From Cunninghamia lanceolata (Eukaryota; Streptophyta; Pinopsida; Cupressales; Cupressaceae), in NCBI GenBank assembly GCA_027924645.1, contig BSBN01000140.1:9430501-9494500 (forward strand): a DNA stretch of 64,000 nucleotides. The letters are read 5' to 3'. Shown in pieces: positions 46,430 to 55,864 of the stretch. Positions within the stretch are counted from its first letter, which is position 1, and each line of letters opens with the position of its first letter. Under the pieces are notes generated by a model, which had not been told where the DNA came from, did not search any database, and worked only from the letters and a program-made list of their open reading frames with translations. The position numbers were made by a program, and so were the translations under genes.

Positions 46430-47397
46430 ATCACCTCAAGGTGTTCTCTGTGCAAAGAAGCAAAAGAATACAGTGATCATCTATTTATAAAATGTAAATT
46501 TGCAGATTCATGTTGGAAAAAGGTGATGAACAAACGGAACTGGTGTAGCCCACTCCCAGAAGATTTGATATCAATGTTCAATACATAGTCAAGACTCCAT
46601 AAAAAGGCTATGTCTGCAAGCTTATGGACAGTGAGCTTGGTTGTGATCATATGGGAACTTTGGAAAGAAAAGAGTAGGAGAATTTTTCAAGACAAAGAAA
46701 TGTCTATTGATGCACTTACAAATAAAATTGAAGATTTTATAATAGAAATTGTGAATAATCTGGCTAGGAATCAAACAATGAACAACAATTCGTTCACGCC
46801 ATGGGATGGTGATATGCGAAAAAGTTGGCTTGGTTTGAGGGTGCCCCCCATTCATGGGGTTGTCCGGGATAATCTGATAGAGAATATAAGGGATGATGCT
46901 AGGTGGGTACCCCTAGGAGAAGGTTTGCATAAGGTCGCTTTTGACGGCGCATCCCGAGGGAACCTAGGGAAATCAAGAGCAAGATGTATAGTGCGTGATC
47001 ACAATGGTAATATTGTGGGAATTGCGGCAAGAAAGCTCCCGATAGACAAATAATAAATCAGAAATACAGGCAACCCTCCTAGGAGTCCAAACATGTAGGA
47101 AATTAAACATGAGGAAAGTCCACTTGGAAGGAGACTCATTGATTATCATAAACACACTTAGGAAAATAGAAACCCCATGCTAGAAAATTAACTGATATAT
47201 CGAACAAATTTGGAAGATTATCAATGAATTCGACGACTTCAATATAGGCCACATATTCAGGGAAGGAAACAAGTCAGCAAACACGTTGGCTAATAGAGTG
47301 ATTGACATGGCAAAGGATGACATCATTCACAGCTCAGTGATTGGAGGGGAGAAATTATGGCAAGATTTGATACGAGCTGAACTCACTTGGCAATAAC
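46430..47397 (+). pseudogene. LINE zinc-binding and RNase H domains, unit 2 (broken)
   Basis: It repeats unit 1 from SRCSLCKEAKEYSDHLF onward. One long open stretch, 46610-47053 (147 codons), covers the linker and first part of RNase H (LHKVAFDGASRGNLG, with the first catalytic Asp intact, unlike the stop-containing unit 1 copy). It ends at PIDK, where a short deletion relative to unit 1 (ICMNNESE) introduces a stop. The rest (LEGDSLIIINTL, REGNKSANTLAN) continues in another frame to about 47396. Confidence 0.85.
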
Positions 47398-47534
47398 TAA
47401 ACAATGATGACATAGTAAGGTGGCAGTGCAGAAGAGTACACGAAGATAGGTGAGAGGACATAAAGCATTACGATCACACACTTTGTGGGGGCTACGATGA
47501 TGAATGTATACCGTTTGGTAACCGAGATCACCTC

Positions 47535-48402
47535 ACAATTTGATTATGAACACCACAATTTATCTTAGAGCGAAGCATAGACAGATTGCCTTCATAGGAT
47601 GAAAATGGTTTTCAAGACCAAGTCCTCCATTATGCTACATGCTATAAAAACGGTCATTGGTGAAGCGTATATGGAAGCTAGGCATAGATATCGGGTGAAT
47701 TTAGACGTCGCCTTGATGTTTTTAGCACTTCTTTCAGATGTCGGGGAGGAGAAAAGCACAATCAGAACAATTGCTAGTGCACTAGTGCGAGGTGGCGGAT
47801 AGGCTTGAAGAAAGCAATTGAAGACATTATTCTAGGGGTTAGTTTTCAACCAAGGAAGGTAAATGGCCGCGGATCCAACAATTTACATACGCCCATGGAT
47901 TCCCTTTATCATACTGGTGGTGGGAGGCAGCGAATACAATAGGCGTCATGAAGCAATGTGGGGTATTGCTTTCTTGAAGGAAGTCGTTGAGATTGTGTCG
48001 GGTGATGAAATCAATTGGTCATCGCCATCGATGAGATAGTGTCAGCAACGGAGGATGATGTAGAGGAGGAAGCAGGGGATTCTAGGGGTGAGGATGCTAA
48101 CACAATAGTTTAATGAGAATGTTTTATCATTGCCCATTTTGTCATATGGGGTTCAAGAATAGAGGGTGTTATAGATATAGTTTTGATGGTAAATTGTTGG
48201 GCGTTTTGAACAAGACCCTTGTATAGGGTAATAGAAAAGGATATATACAATGGAGCAATCAGTAAGATAGACAATTGTATATTATAGATGTGTAAAAGGC
48301 CCTCCATTGGAGCAGCCAACAATAATATATTATATTTTAATTAATCTTCTTTATGGGAATGGCTCCTAAAGCCATTTTCAACTATAAAAAAAATAATAAT
48401 CA
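47535..48402 (+). repeat. LINE 3' untranslated region with terminal hairpin
   Basis: It has no convincing gene; a 67-codon frame at 47599-47802 has no homology I know. At 48358-48376 AATGGCT and AGCCATT form a perfect 7-bp stem around CCTAA, about 10 bases from the A-rich tail. Plant L1-type elements with a 3' stem-loop recognised by their RT are known, so this is a plausible recognition element. Confidence 0.65.
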
Positions 48403-49491
48403 TAGTATGTTAAATTGATAATTTATGTTACATTATAATAACATCGTCACATAAGAAACATTTCATATTAAATAAGTATTATAAATATATTTAAACTATT
48501 AAGAATATTATTATTAATATATTAAAATTATGAAGTGCTTAAAAGGTTAAGTTTAACTGGGTAAAATATTGAATTTTCAATATGGAGACATTAGTTTAAA
48601 TTTTTTAAAAGATACTTATTATGGAATGTAAAATTGAATGAATGAATTTTATCGACGTCCACGAGGCCAAACAGCGTAAGGGAACAAGAGTCGTAGCCCT
48701 GAGACACTTTCAAAATCTTTTCGATGTCGACTCTTCTACTATGTATCTTGATCAAGAAGCCGACCATTCTGTGGAGCTTCTAATATAACTTCTAATATAA
48801 AACAAGATATAATTTAACCTTTACAAAACACCAGGTTAATTTTAATAAAACAAGGTTAATTGTGACTTTGGTCTTCCAATATTAACTTCTATAAAATAAG
48901 ATATAATTTAAAAATTCTCTCTTAATCTTCCATTATTTTTTAATGTGATTCCTAATGCAACCAAATATAATTAAACCTCTACAAAACCTATTAGAATAAA
49001 TTCCTAATGCAACCAAATATAATTAAACCTCTACAAAACCTATTAAAATAAAACTAGGGACAAAGTAATAAAACCAAAGTTAAAGCAATGATTTAAATAA
49101 GTTTAATAACACAATACTTTATAAGAGACTTCGAAGTCTTTAATATTAATCCATAACTCATATTTCTTATGGATGACACCAAGAGTACTTTGAAGTGTCA
49201 CAACAAACATTTCCACCGACAGGTGTTTTTTAAAGGTTAAGGCTAGGTGTCTAAAAAAGTGGAAACTTTGACTGGTGTTACCTATAAAGACTTATAGGTA
49301 GGTGGCCAAGAAAGGTCTAGTGTTTTTAAAAAGGTTTATGGGAGCCCGGCAGGTGTCACAAAAACGTTCTAGAAACATTGACATAAAAATATAAATAAAT
49401 AAGTCAAAGCAACGGCCATTCTAAGTAAGTAATCGGCAGGGAAAAAGAATAAGAAGTTACCTAAAATGTCTCTTCGGAGATTGATTAGTTA
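48403..49491. other. AT-rich intergenic or intronic DNA with a 52-bp duplication
   Basis: No gene is seen. A tandem duplication of 52 bases (48948-48999 and 49000-49051; unit starts ATTCCTAATGCAACCAAATA) is almost perfect. TAAAGACTTATAGGTAGGTGG-like words repeat near 49220-49320. The part just below 49491 would be the 3' flank or first intron of the symplekin exon. Confidence 0.6.
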
Positions 49492-50766
49492 TTATGAAGG
49501 CATACAAGGCAGATTTTGCATGTTAGCTATGACCACGTCAGCAAGCAAACCCGGATCCATCTTCCGCACCAATTTCTCTATAGACTCCCCGCCTTTCTGT
49601 CCTTGTGCCAGCAGGGCAGCTATCCCGCCAATCGCTTGCTGAACTGGACAACAAATTTCAGTGTCCACGTGTAACGAAGTCCTGTCCACGTGTGCAGACA
49701 TTCCATCGCAAGCAGCCTTAGTCTGGTCCACGTTGGAAGAGAATTCGTCTAGCTGGCATCCAGGCTGCTGCTGCCGGACCTTCAAATTCTGCAGACCTGG
49801 CAACACTCCGTCCACGTCACCAACGTCACTGCCACGTGGACCCTTGGATCGATTTGCCCGCTCCGCTTTAATTTTTTTAAGCGCGCGGTCAGCTCTACGA
49901 AGCGCTTGAGCTGCAGCTTCCCCAGCATTTAATGCTTGCAGAGAGTCTAGCAGTCGGTCACGCCAGGGAAGCGCCCCCCAGTGTGGGCACGTCAAAAGCG
50001 CTAGTAAAGCAGTCTTAAGGGCGTGCCTTACGCTCGCCATGTGACCGTAGCGCATAGGGTCTAGCCCCAGAAGAGCCGTCAAAATGCGCCCGCAAAACCC
50101 TGGCCTTTCCTTTGCGATCTCTGCAACACAGTTGATGAGGACGATAATCAGAGAAGAAGAAGAAGAAGAAGATGAACAAGGCATATCAAATTGCTCCAGC
50201 ATAAGCCCCAGGTTCTTGCTGCCCTCCTCCATGTGACCTCCCGCTGGCCCTAAAACGCTTAAATTGTTGCCTGAATCCAGCGAGAAATCTAAGACTGTTA
50301 TTTCGACGAATTTCACCGCTGCGAGTTTTACTCCGCCTGAAATCCCCTGCCGGAAGGCGAAGCCGTAAACTGTGTCCTTGAATTTCACCATCCAAGGCCA
50401 TAAATTCTTCAGCCATTTGTCTGCTTCAACATTTCTAACGTCTAGAGCCCTGCGAAACAGAACTGTTCCGCTGCTGATACTTTGACGAACAACGGCCGGC
50501 GCGTCGTCGTTTAATAATGGCAATAAAGCAGGAAACAATTGAAGCAGAGTTCCCGAGTCTTTTGACCCTATTTGCTGTATAATTTCCGCAAGGTATTTTC
50601 TCACCGGGGCGAACGGCGCCGTCTGCAGATCCGTCAAGCTAGACAGGAACTGGTTTAGCAGTGACGGATCGCTGTCATTTTGCAGGAAAATGTCCTTCAA
50701 ATGCTTGAGGGATTCGATCCTGTGACCGCAATCAGCGTGATTTTTGGCGGCGTCCAGAAGCTCCAT
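49492..50766 (-). CDS. Symplekin-like protein, N-terminal exon
   Basis: An intact 424-codon frame starts MELLDAAKNHADCGHRIESL. Residues 1-190 form HEAT-like helices (RIESLKHLKDIFL, VRKYLAEIIQQIG, VVRQSISSGTVLFRRAL), and DKWLKNLWPWMVKFKDTVYG (about 116-135) is the symplekin/Pta1 N-terminal signature. A Ser run (198-205, from a GAA-type microsatellite) and the MASVRHALKTALLALLTCPH helix follow. The end, LVRKMDPGLLADVVIANMQN, matches the boundary region before the rest of plant symplekins (about 1,000-1,300 residues in the family). Symplekin is the nuclear scaffold of the cleavage and polyadenylation complex, binding Ssu72 and CPSF subunits. The sequence is markedly GC-richer than its surroundings. 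The frame stops soon after a possible splice donor GTATGC (49505-49500), so this is probably an exon rather than a full gene. No further exons are recognised to the left. A truncated or retro-copied gene is the alternative. Confidence 0.85.
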   Translation of the reverse strand: MELLDAAKNHADCGHRIESLKHLKDIFLQNDSDPSLLNQFLSSLTDLQTAPFAPVRKYLAEIIQQIGSKDSGTLLQLFPALLPLLNDDAPAVVRQSISSGTVLFRRALDVRNVEADKWLKNLWPWMVKFKDTVYGFAFRQGISGGVKLAAVKFVEITVLDFSLDSGNNLSVLGPAGGHMEEGSKNLGLMLEQFDMPCSSSSSSSSLIIVLINCVAEIAKERPGFCGRILTALLGLDPMRYGHMASVRHALKTALLALLTCPHWGALPWRDRLLDSLQALNAGEAAAQALRRADRALKKIKAERANRSKGPRGSDVGDVDGVLPGLQNLKVRQQQPGCQLDEFSSNVDQTKAACDGMSAHVDRTSLHVDTEICCPVQQAIGGIAALLAQGQKGGESIEKLVRKMDPGLLADVVIANMQNLPCMPS

Positions 50767-51428
50767 TAAACCCTAAATGAATTTTTCCTAGCGCTAGCGC
50801 TGTAAAACGACATGCGTTTCAGAGGAACTACGCGTTTTTTTTGTGGGGATTGAATTAGAAGAATAATGATCCGTTAAGGAACATGTCATGTACATTAATT
50901 TCAAAAAGGCATTGCCGTTGCCCACATTATGTGAGTTTCTTTTTCGTTGCAATGTGAGTTCCAGTTAAATTTGATGGCTGTATAGCCGTATTTATTATTT
51001 GTTTTTTAAATGTTGTCAAATTATTCAGAATAGCCTTATTCATGGTATAAACATGGTTTATTTGGTTAGGATTTCTACTCCTGGAACTAGGTTGCCGGTT
51101 TAATTTGATGGTTGTATAATGTATTTATTATTATTTTTTAAAAATATTTTTTTTTTTAAATTAAGTAAATTGTTGTAATTCTGTGTTTCAGATTTAACAC
51201 ACTACATGATCCATCATTGCGAGAGTAGAGAGCAAGAGAATAGAAATGACAGTTTATGCAGACAATGCAAGCTAAATAAAAGGAAAGGGATAGTGGGGGA
51301 AACAAGAGATCCCCAAAAGAAATAATAAAATAAGCATACACTAAGGTAAACAAAAACCTACAAACACTAGCCAAATCAAACACAAATATGCATCATTATA
51401 ACCAAGAAAATACAAACTTAATGAAAAC

Positions 51429-51484
<56 letters not shown>

Positions 51485-51925
51485 GAAGGGATAGAAGAGC
51501 ACTAAAGAGAGGCCACAAGTAAATTGTTGTTTGTGTGTACATTAATTTTCAAAAGGAATTGTCCTTGTCTACATTATGTGAGTTTTTTTCATTGCAATTT
51601 GAGTTCTAGTTAAATTTGATGGTTGTATAGCCTATTTATTATTATTTTTTAAATATTCTCAAATTATTCAGAGTAGCCTTATTCATGGCATAAACATGAC
51701 TTATTCGGTTAGGATTTCTACTCTTAAAACTAAGTTGTGTGTGTACTTTAGGCTTAATTTGATGGTTGTATAAAAATATTGTCAAATTATTAAGGATAGC
51801 CTTATTCATGGCATAAACATGACTTATTCAGTTAGGATTTCTACTCTTAAAACTAAGTTGTGTGTGTAGTATAGGTTTAGTTTGATGGTTGTATAGTGTA
51901 TTTATTATTATTATTATTATTATTA
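50767..51925. repeat. Upstream flank with three copies of an AT-rich segment and microsatellites
   Basis: A segment beginning TGTACATTAATTT and containing CACATTATGTGAGTTT, AATTTGATGGYTGTATAG and CCTTATTCATGG occurs at about 50889-51135 and 51536-51772. A partial third copy is at 51773-51905. Between copies one and two lies a pure TA microsatellite (51430-51482). An ATT microsatellite ends copy three (about 51900-51925). I see no TATA box or gene; this is the promoter side of the symplekin exon. Confidence 0.75.
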
Positions 51926-52250
51926 TGGAGCAGATGGCCGAGAAGTTGGGAGTCCACGTAAAGGAGAAAGCCCGTGCAGATTTCAAATGCGCCTGTGATG
52001 AGGAGGCAGACTTGGTTGACCTTACAGACAAGGGTGATGCTTAGTAATGTCATACAATTAAGCGTTTTAGTCAGTTTTTGTTAGTTTTAAGACAATTTAA
52101 GGGGAGAGGGCCTTGTAATTTGTCCTCTCACCCTGGTTGAATGTTTATGCCTAACTGTTTCAAAGATAGTTTGAAAACAGTACTAAGGGCTATGCCCTAT
52201 TTTTGGATGGGTCACTGGTCCCTTACCAGGGTTAATACAACACAATATAT
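51926..52250 (+). mobile_element. Possible 5'-truncated non-LTR element end
   Basis: A 39-codon frame (MEQMAEKLGVHVKEKARADF ... ending TDKGDA, 51926-52045) has non-random composition for its setting. It is followed by about 200 bases ending in CACTGGTCCCTTACCAGGGTTAATACAACAC, with a small stem-loop CTGGT/ACCAG and then a TA tail. This resembles the 3' end of plant LINEs. No target duplication was found. An alternative is a fragment of an unrelated gene. Confidence 0.3.
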
Positions 52251-52524
52251 ATATATAGTAAATCGTTGTTTGTGTGTGTAAATGATAAGAGAAAGAAGGG
52301 TTAGAAGTGTTTAGTTATTTGTCAATTTTGTATTGTTGATATGTGAAGATTTTATTATTTGATTGCAACTGATGTTCAAAATAAAAAATCTAATAATGAA
52401 TCTACACCATGGACCCTGTCATAGAATTTGGACTAATCAAGACTACGTCACACTCGTGATCTAGTCCAAGGACACTTTTCCTTTGTGCAGGATTGTCCTC
52501 CTAGTGTGGTTTTATCCTCTACTG

Positions 52525-52761
52525 ATGCAACTTGCACTAACTTCTTCCAAACAATTGGTGTTGAAAAGTACATTGGAGCCTATTATAAAAAAAAAATTGG
52601 GAAGGGTGTGGACTTCCTTGATGAGAGTCAAACCCCTTTGCTAATGCAACTTGCACTAACTTCTTCCAAACAAGTGCTTGTGTTGAAAAATACATTAGAG
52701 CCTATTATTAAAAATAATGGGAAGGGTGTTGACTTCCTTGATGAGAGTCAAACCCCTTTGT
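52525..52761 (+). repeat. 119-bp tandem duplication
   Basis: Unit 1 starts ATGCAACTTGCACTAACTTC at 52525 and unit 2 at 52644. Both end with GACTTCCTTGATGAGAGTCA and CCCCTTTG. Differences are a few substitutions and small indels, which put the two copies in different frames. The surrounding sequence (52259-52876) has no recognised gene. Confidence 0.85.
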
Positions 52762-52876
52762 TGATGATACAACATTTAAGACACAACAAGCAAATGACGT
52801 GATGTATAGGATTACAATGTTGATGTTTTAATGCAAATGACTTATGTTATGGTCAGATAACATGTTATGATAATAC

Positions 52877-53151
52877 TATTGGAATATATGCTCCAACATT
52901 AATAAATGTAGCAGTGAACTGTTGTGTATGTAGACAACTTGTGTATATGTGTTGTTAACAGTTTGTTAGATGTAGGTGTATGAGCAATTATAGGGTGGGT
53001 AGTTAGTGTAGAGATTGGAGACTTCCAATATGACTCTACGACTGTATCTACATAAATAAACATTTCTATCAATAAAGAAGACAATGTGAATTCCTGTGTA
53101 TATTTCTAATCTTCGTTTTCTATTTTAGTCTGCAATCATTGTTTTCTATTA
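52877..53151 (+). repeat. TRIM 5' LTR
   Basis: It begins TATTGGAATATATGCTCCAA and ends ATTGTTTTCTATTA directly before the primer site. It contains AATAAACATTTCTATCAATAAA, which could serve as a polyadenylation region. Confidence 0.88.
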
Positions 53152-53783
53152 TGGTATCAGAGTTGAGTTGGGTGTAACTCCCTCATACGAGTGCCCAGGG
53201 AGATGAGAATCTAAGATGTCCATACTATTGTAGTGCTAGCTAAAGGGAAGAGCACATACACTCTCAAGAAGAAAGCAAACAGACCATCCCAAAGGAAGAG
53301 AGTGTCTGTCAAGTGGAAGACTGCCACCAAAGGGAATAGTATAATTTATCCAACATTGTTAGAGACAGAAGAGTTGTTGTACACTCAGTAATCACTATAA
53401 GGAGATCTGGTGTTGTTCATAAAACAACCATTGTGCTCTTATTCTAAAGAAGATGAATTTCTGAGATCAAAGAGGAGAATTTGTGGAGGATAGATAGATG
53501 CTCAATAGTCTAAGGTGCTTGTGGTTTGAAGAAACTATACCTCATTAGGATTATGAGACATGCATGTGAGGATTGATGTCTAATAGTTCAGGGGAGATCT
53601 GAAATCTGGAAGTTCAACATCATACCTTTACGAGGGTAATGAGACACTTCATGTGCAAATGGTGTCCAATGATGTTGGGAACTTGGATTACAGCTGGGAG
53701 ACTATACTTGGAGCAGCTTGAAGAAGTCTTACTGGTTCTATAACTGTTATTAGTCAGTTTAATGTTGTAGCATTAAGAGGGGG

Positions 53784-54058
53784 TGTTGGAATATATGATC
53801 CAACATTAATAAATGTAACAATGAGTTGTTGTGCATGTAGACAACTTGCATATATGTGTTGTTAACAGTTTGTTAGATGCAGGTGTATGCACAATTATAG
53901 GGTGGGTAGTTAGTGTAGAGATTGGAGACGTCCAATATGACTCTACGACTGTATCTGCATAAATAAACATTTCTATCAATAAAGAATACAGTGTGGATTC
54001 ATGTGTATATTTCTAATCTGTGTTTTCTATTTTGGTTTGCAATCACTATTTTCTATTA
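53784..54058 (+). repeat. TRIM 3' LTR
   Basis: It begins TGTTGGAATATATGATCCAA after AGAGGGGG and ends TATTTTCTATTA. It is nearly the same length as the 5' LTR, with scattered substitutions. Confidence 0.88.
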
Positions 54059-54063
54059 AATAC

Positions 54064-55242
54064 TTTCTTATCATTAATAATGACCTATGACTAAATATCC
54101 TAGATGCTCAATTTGAGGTGTTTTGGTGTGAGAGTTGATAGGGTAATATCAAATTTTAAAGAAGTTAGTCTTGAGAGTGGGAGATATAAAATTTGAAAAG
54201 GGGGGACTAAGTTGTGATGTGGCCCAATCTAGGGAATAGGACCACACGTGCAACCTAGTCTAGGAGAACAAAAATCCTAATGCAAATGATCATGTCTATA
54301 GTTCATAGTGAAAGTCATTTTATATGCCAAATAAAACAAGTTAAATACTACAAAGTTATATATTTACAACAATACTAAAATAAATGCAAAACATAAAATG
54401 ATAAGGTATGCACTTAAGGGTAATGCCACAACCAACTATCAAATTGAATCTATACTATTATGTGACTCTCCACTTCTAAGCTAACAATTGATTTGAAATG
54501 TCCTTAGAGTAGAGCACACACTACATTTTTTATTTAAGAGGAGAATCAATAACTTTGATTTTCAAAGGGTTATGTATCTATAACTACCCACCCACCCTAG
54601 TAAATTTAATCCACTTGGAGCGAGACAAGTAGGTGCCCAAGTTTTGAACAACTAACCTCCCACTAGCAAGCTACTCAGTGTAAACTAGTGTAGAGTGCAC
54701 ATGCTACATGGGTAACATAATGTAAAAACTAGTGTCTTTTTCCTATTGCTAAATGGTTTGAACTTGCATAAGCATAAAGTGTGGAGCTTTTTTAGTGGGT
54801 GAGTATGAGATCACGATAGGCCACATAATGGTAATGGGAAAAAAACATGCCTTGGAGATAACAAAATCGTGAAACCTTTTTTAGGCTCAAATTTTGAACT
54901 CTTTGGTTTGGGAAGCCAAACCAAAATGAGTATTTATTTTTAAGAAACACATATAGATTTTGGAAACACATATCTATTTTGGAAATATATCCATTTTGTA
55001 AAACCATGAATTTATCTATTTTCTATTTAAATCCCTCACCTCACAAAATTGCCTCGAGATTGCATTGGAATGAGGCTTAAGAGTCCCAAACTTGCCCTTT
55101 CCATGCAAATCATAGGTTGAGTAGTTTCCATATACCTTCCTTGAGTTTGCTCTTAATGTTGATAGACTTTTTTAATCTAAGTTTGATAAAAATAAAAAGG
55201 GTATCTACAGAAGGCATGAGTTTTCCACAATCCATAACAGTA
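54064..55242. other. No gene or element recognised
   Basis: AT-rich DNA with only short frames. GATGTGGCCCAATCTAGGGA near 54217 vaguely resembles the wording at 52400-52460, but I cannot call a repeat. Confidence 0.5.
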
Positions 55243-55476
55243 AATAAGAGTGCTTCTGGATTCAACTGTGTATGTTTTTGTATTAACATTTCGGATCATG
55301 CTCAATGATCCATCATCAGGAAGAGGATAGTTGAAGATTGGATAGTAGACTAGAACTTTAAAAAGGAGTGAGAGCGAGAAAGGCACGAAGAGCAAGGGGC
55401 AAGAGGTGAGGGGAGAAAAATAAAGTGAAACAAAAAAGAAGAAAAGTGATAAAAACAAGGAATGGGGTACCATGCA

Positions 55477-55567
<91 letters not shown>

Positions 55568-55864
55568 TATAATGAGTGAATATCTTATATATATATATAT
55601 AACTTCAGCTAGTGTTGGTTTATGTGGTTGCACGGTACCCCATTACCTTGTTTTTATCACTTTTCTTCTTTTTTGTTTCACTTTATTTTTCTCCCCTCAC
55701 CTCTTGCCCCTCACTCTTCGTGCCTTTATCCCTCTCACTCCTTTTTAAAGTTCTAGTCTGCTATCCAATCTTCAACTATCCTCTTCCTAATGATGGATCA
55801 TTGAGCATGATCCGAAACGTTGATACAAAAACATACACAGTTGAATCCAGAAGCACTCTCATTT
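55243..55864. repeat. Foldback: inverted repeat arms of about 230 bp around a TA microsatellite
   Basis: The left arm (55243-55474) and right arm (55630-55864) are reverse complements over nearly their whole length: AAATAAGAGTGCTTCTGGAT at the outer left matches ATCCAGAAGCACTCTCATTT at the outer right, and GGGGTACCATGC matches GCACGGTACCCC at the inner edges. The loop is mostly (TA)n (55480-55565, with a second tract at 55585-55601). Mirror-image short frames (a protein beginning [10 protein letters not shown] on the minus strand and [12 protein letters not shown] on the plus strand) are a by-product. No transposase is seen. It fits a foldback/MITE-like element or a palindromic duplication. 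Confidence 0.88.

Larger units (their letters stand above)
45293..48402 (+). mobile_element. LINE (L1-type) 3' part with internal tandem duplication
   Basis: It encodes the reverse-transcriptase zinc-binding domain and an RNase H domain twice, in units at about 45345-46437 and 46438-47534, offset by about 1093 bases. This is followed by a 3' untranslated region with a terminal hairpin (48358-48376) and an A-rich tail ATAAAAAAAATAATAAT (about 48384-48400). The 5' end (endonuclease, RT) is not present here; the Gypsy-C LTR forms the left edge. Confidence 0.85.
52877..54058 (+). mobile_element. Miniature LTR retrotransposon (TRIM) with AATAC target duplication
   Basis: LTRs of about 275 bases (52877-53151 and 53784-54058) flank about 630 bases of interior. 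The interior starts with TGGTATCAGAGTTGAG (primer site, 53152-53167) and ends with AAGAGGGGG (polypurine tract). AATAC lies immediately outside both ends (52872-52876 and 54059-54063). The interior has no substantial reading frame. The 5' LTR starts TATTGG instead of TGTTGG and both LTRs end TTCTATTA. Length and structure fit the TRIM class, which depends on another element's enzymes. Confidence 0.9.

Noticed and set aside
47599..47802. 67-codon frame after the LINE RNase H as a separate gene
   Set aside because: It lies in the LINE 3' untranslated region, has no recognised motif and no intact extension.
49661..49909. Plus-strand 82-codon frame opposite symplekin
   Set aside because: Shadow of the symplekin exon in GC-rich DNA.
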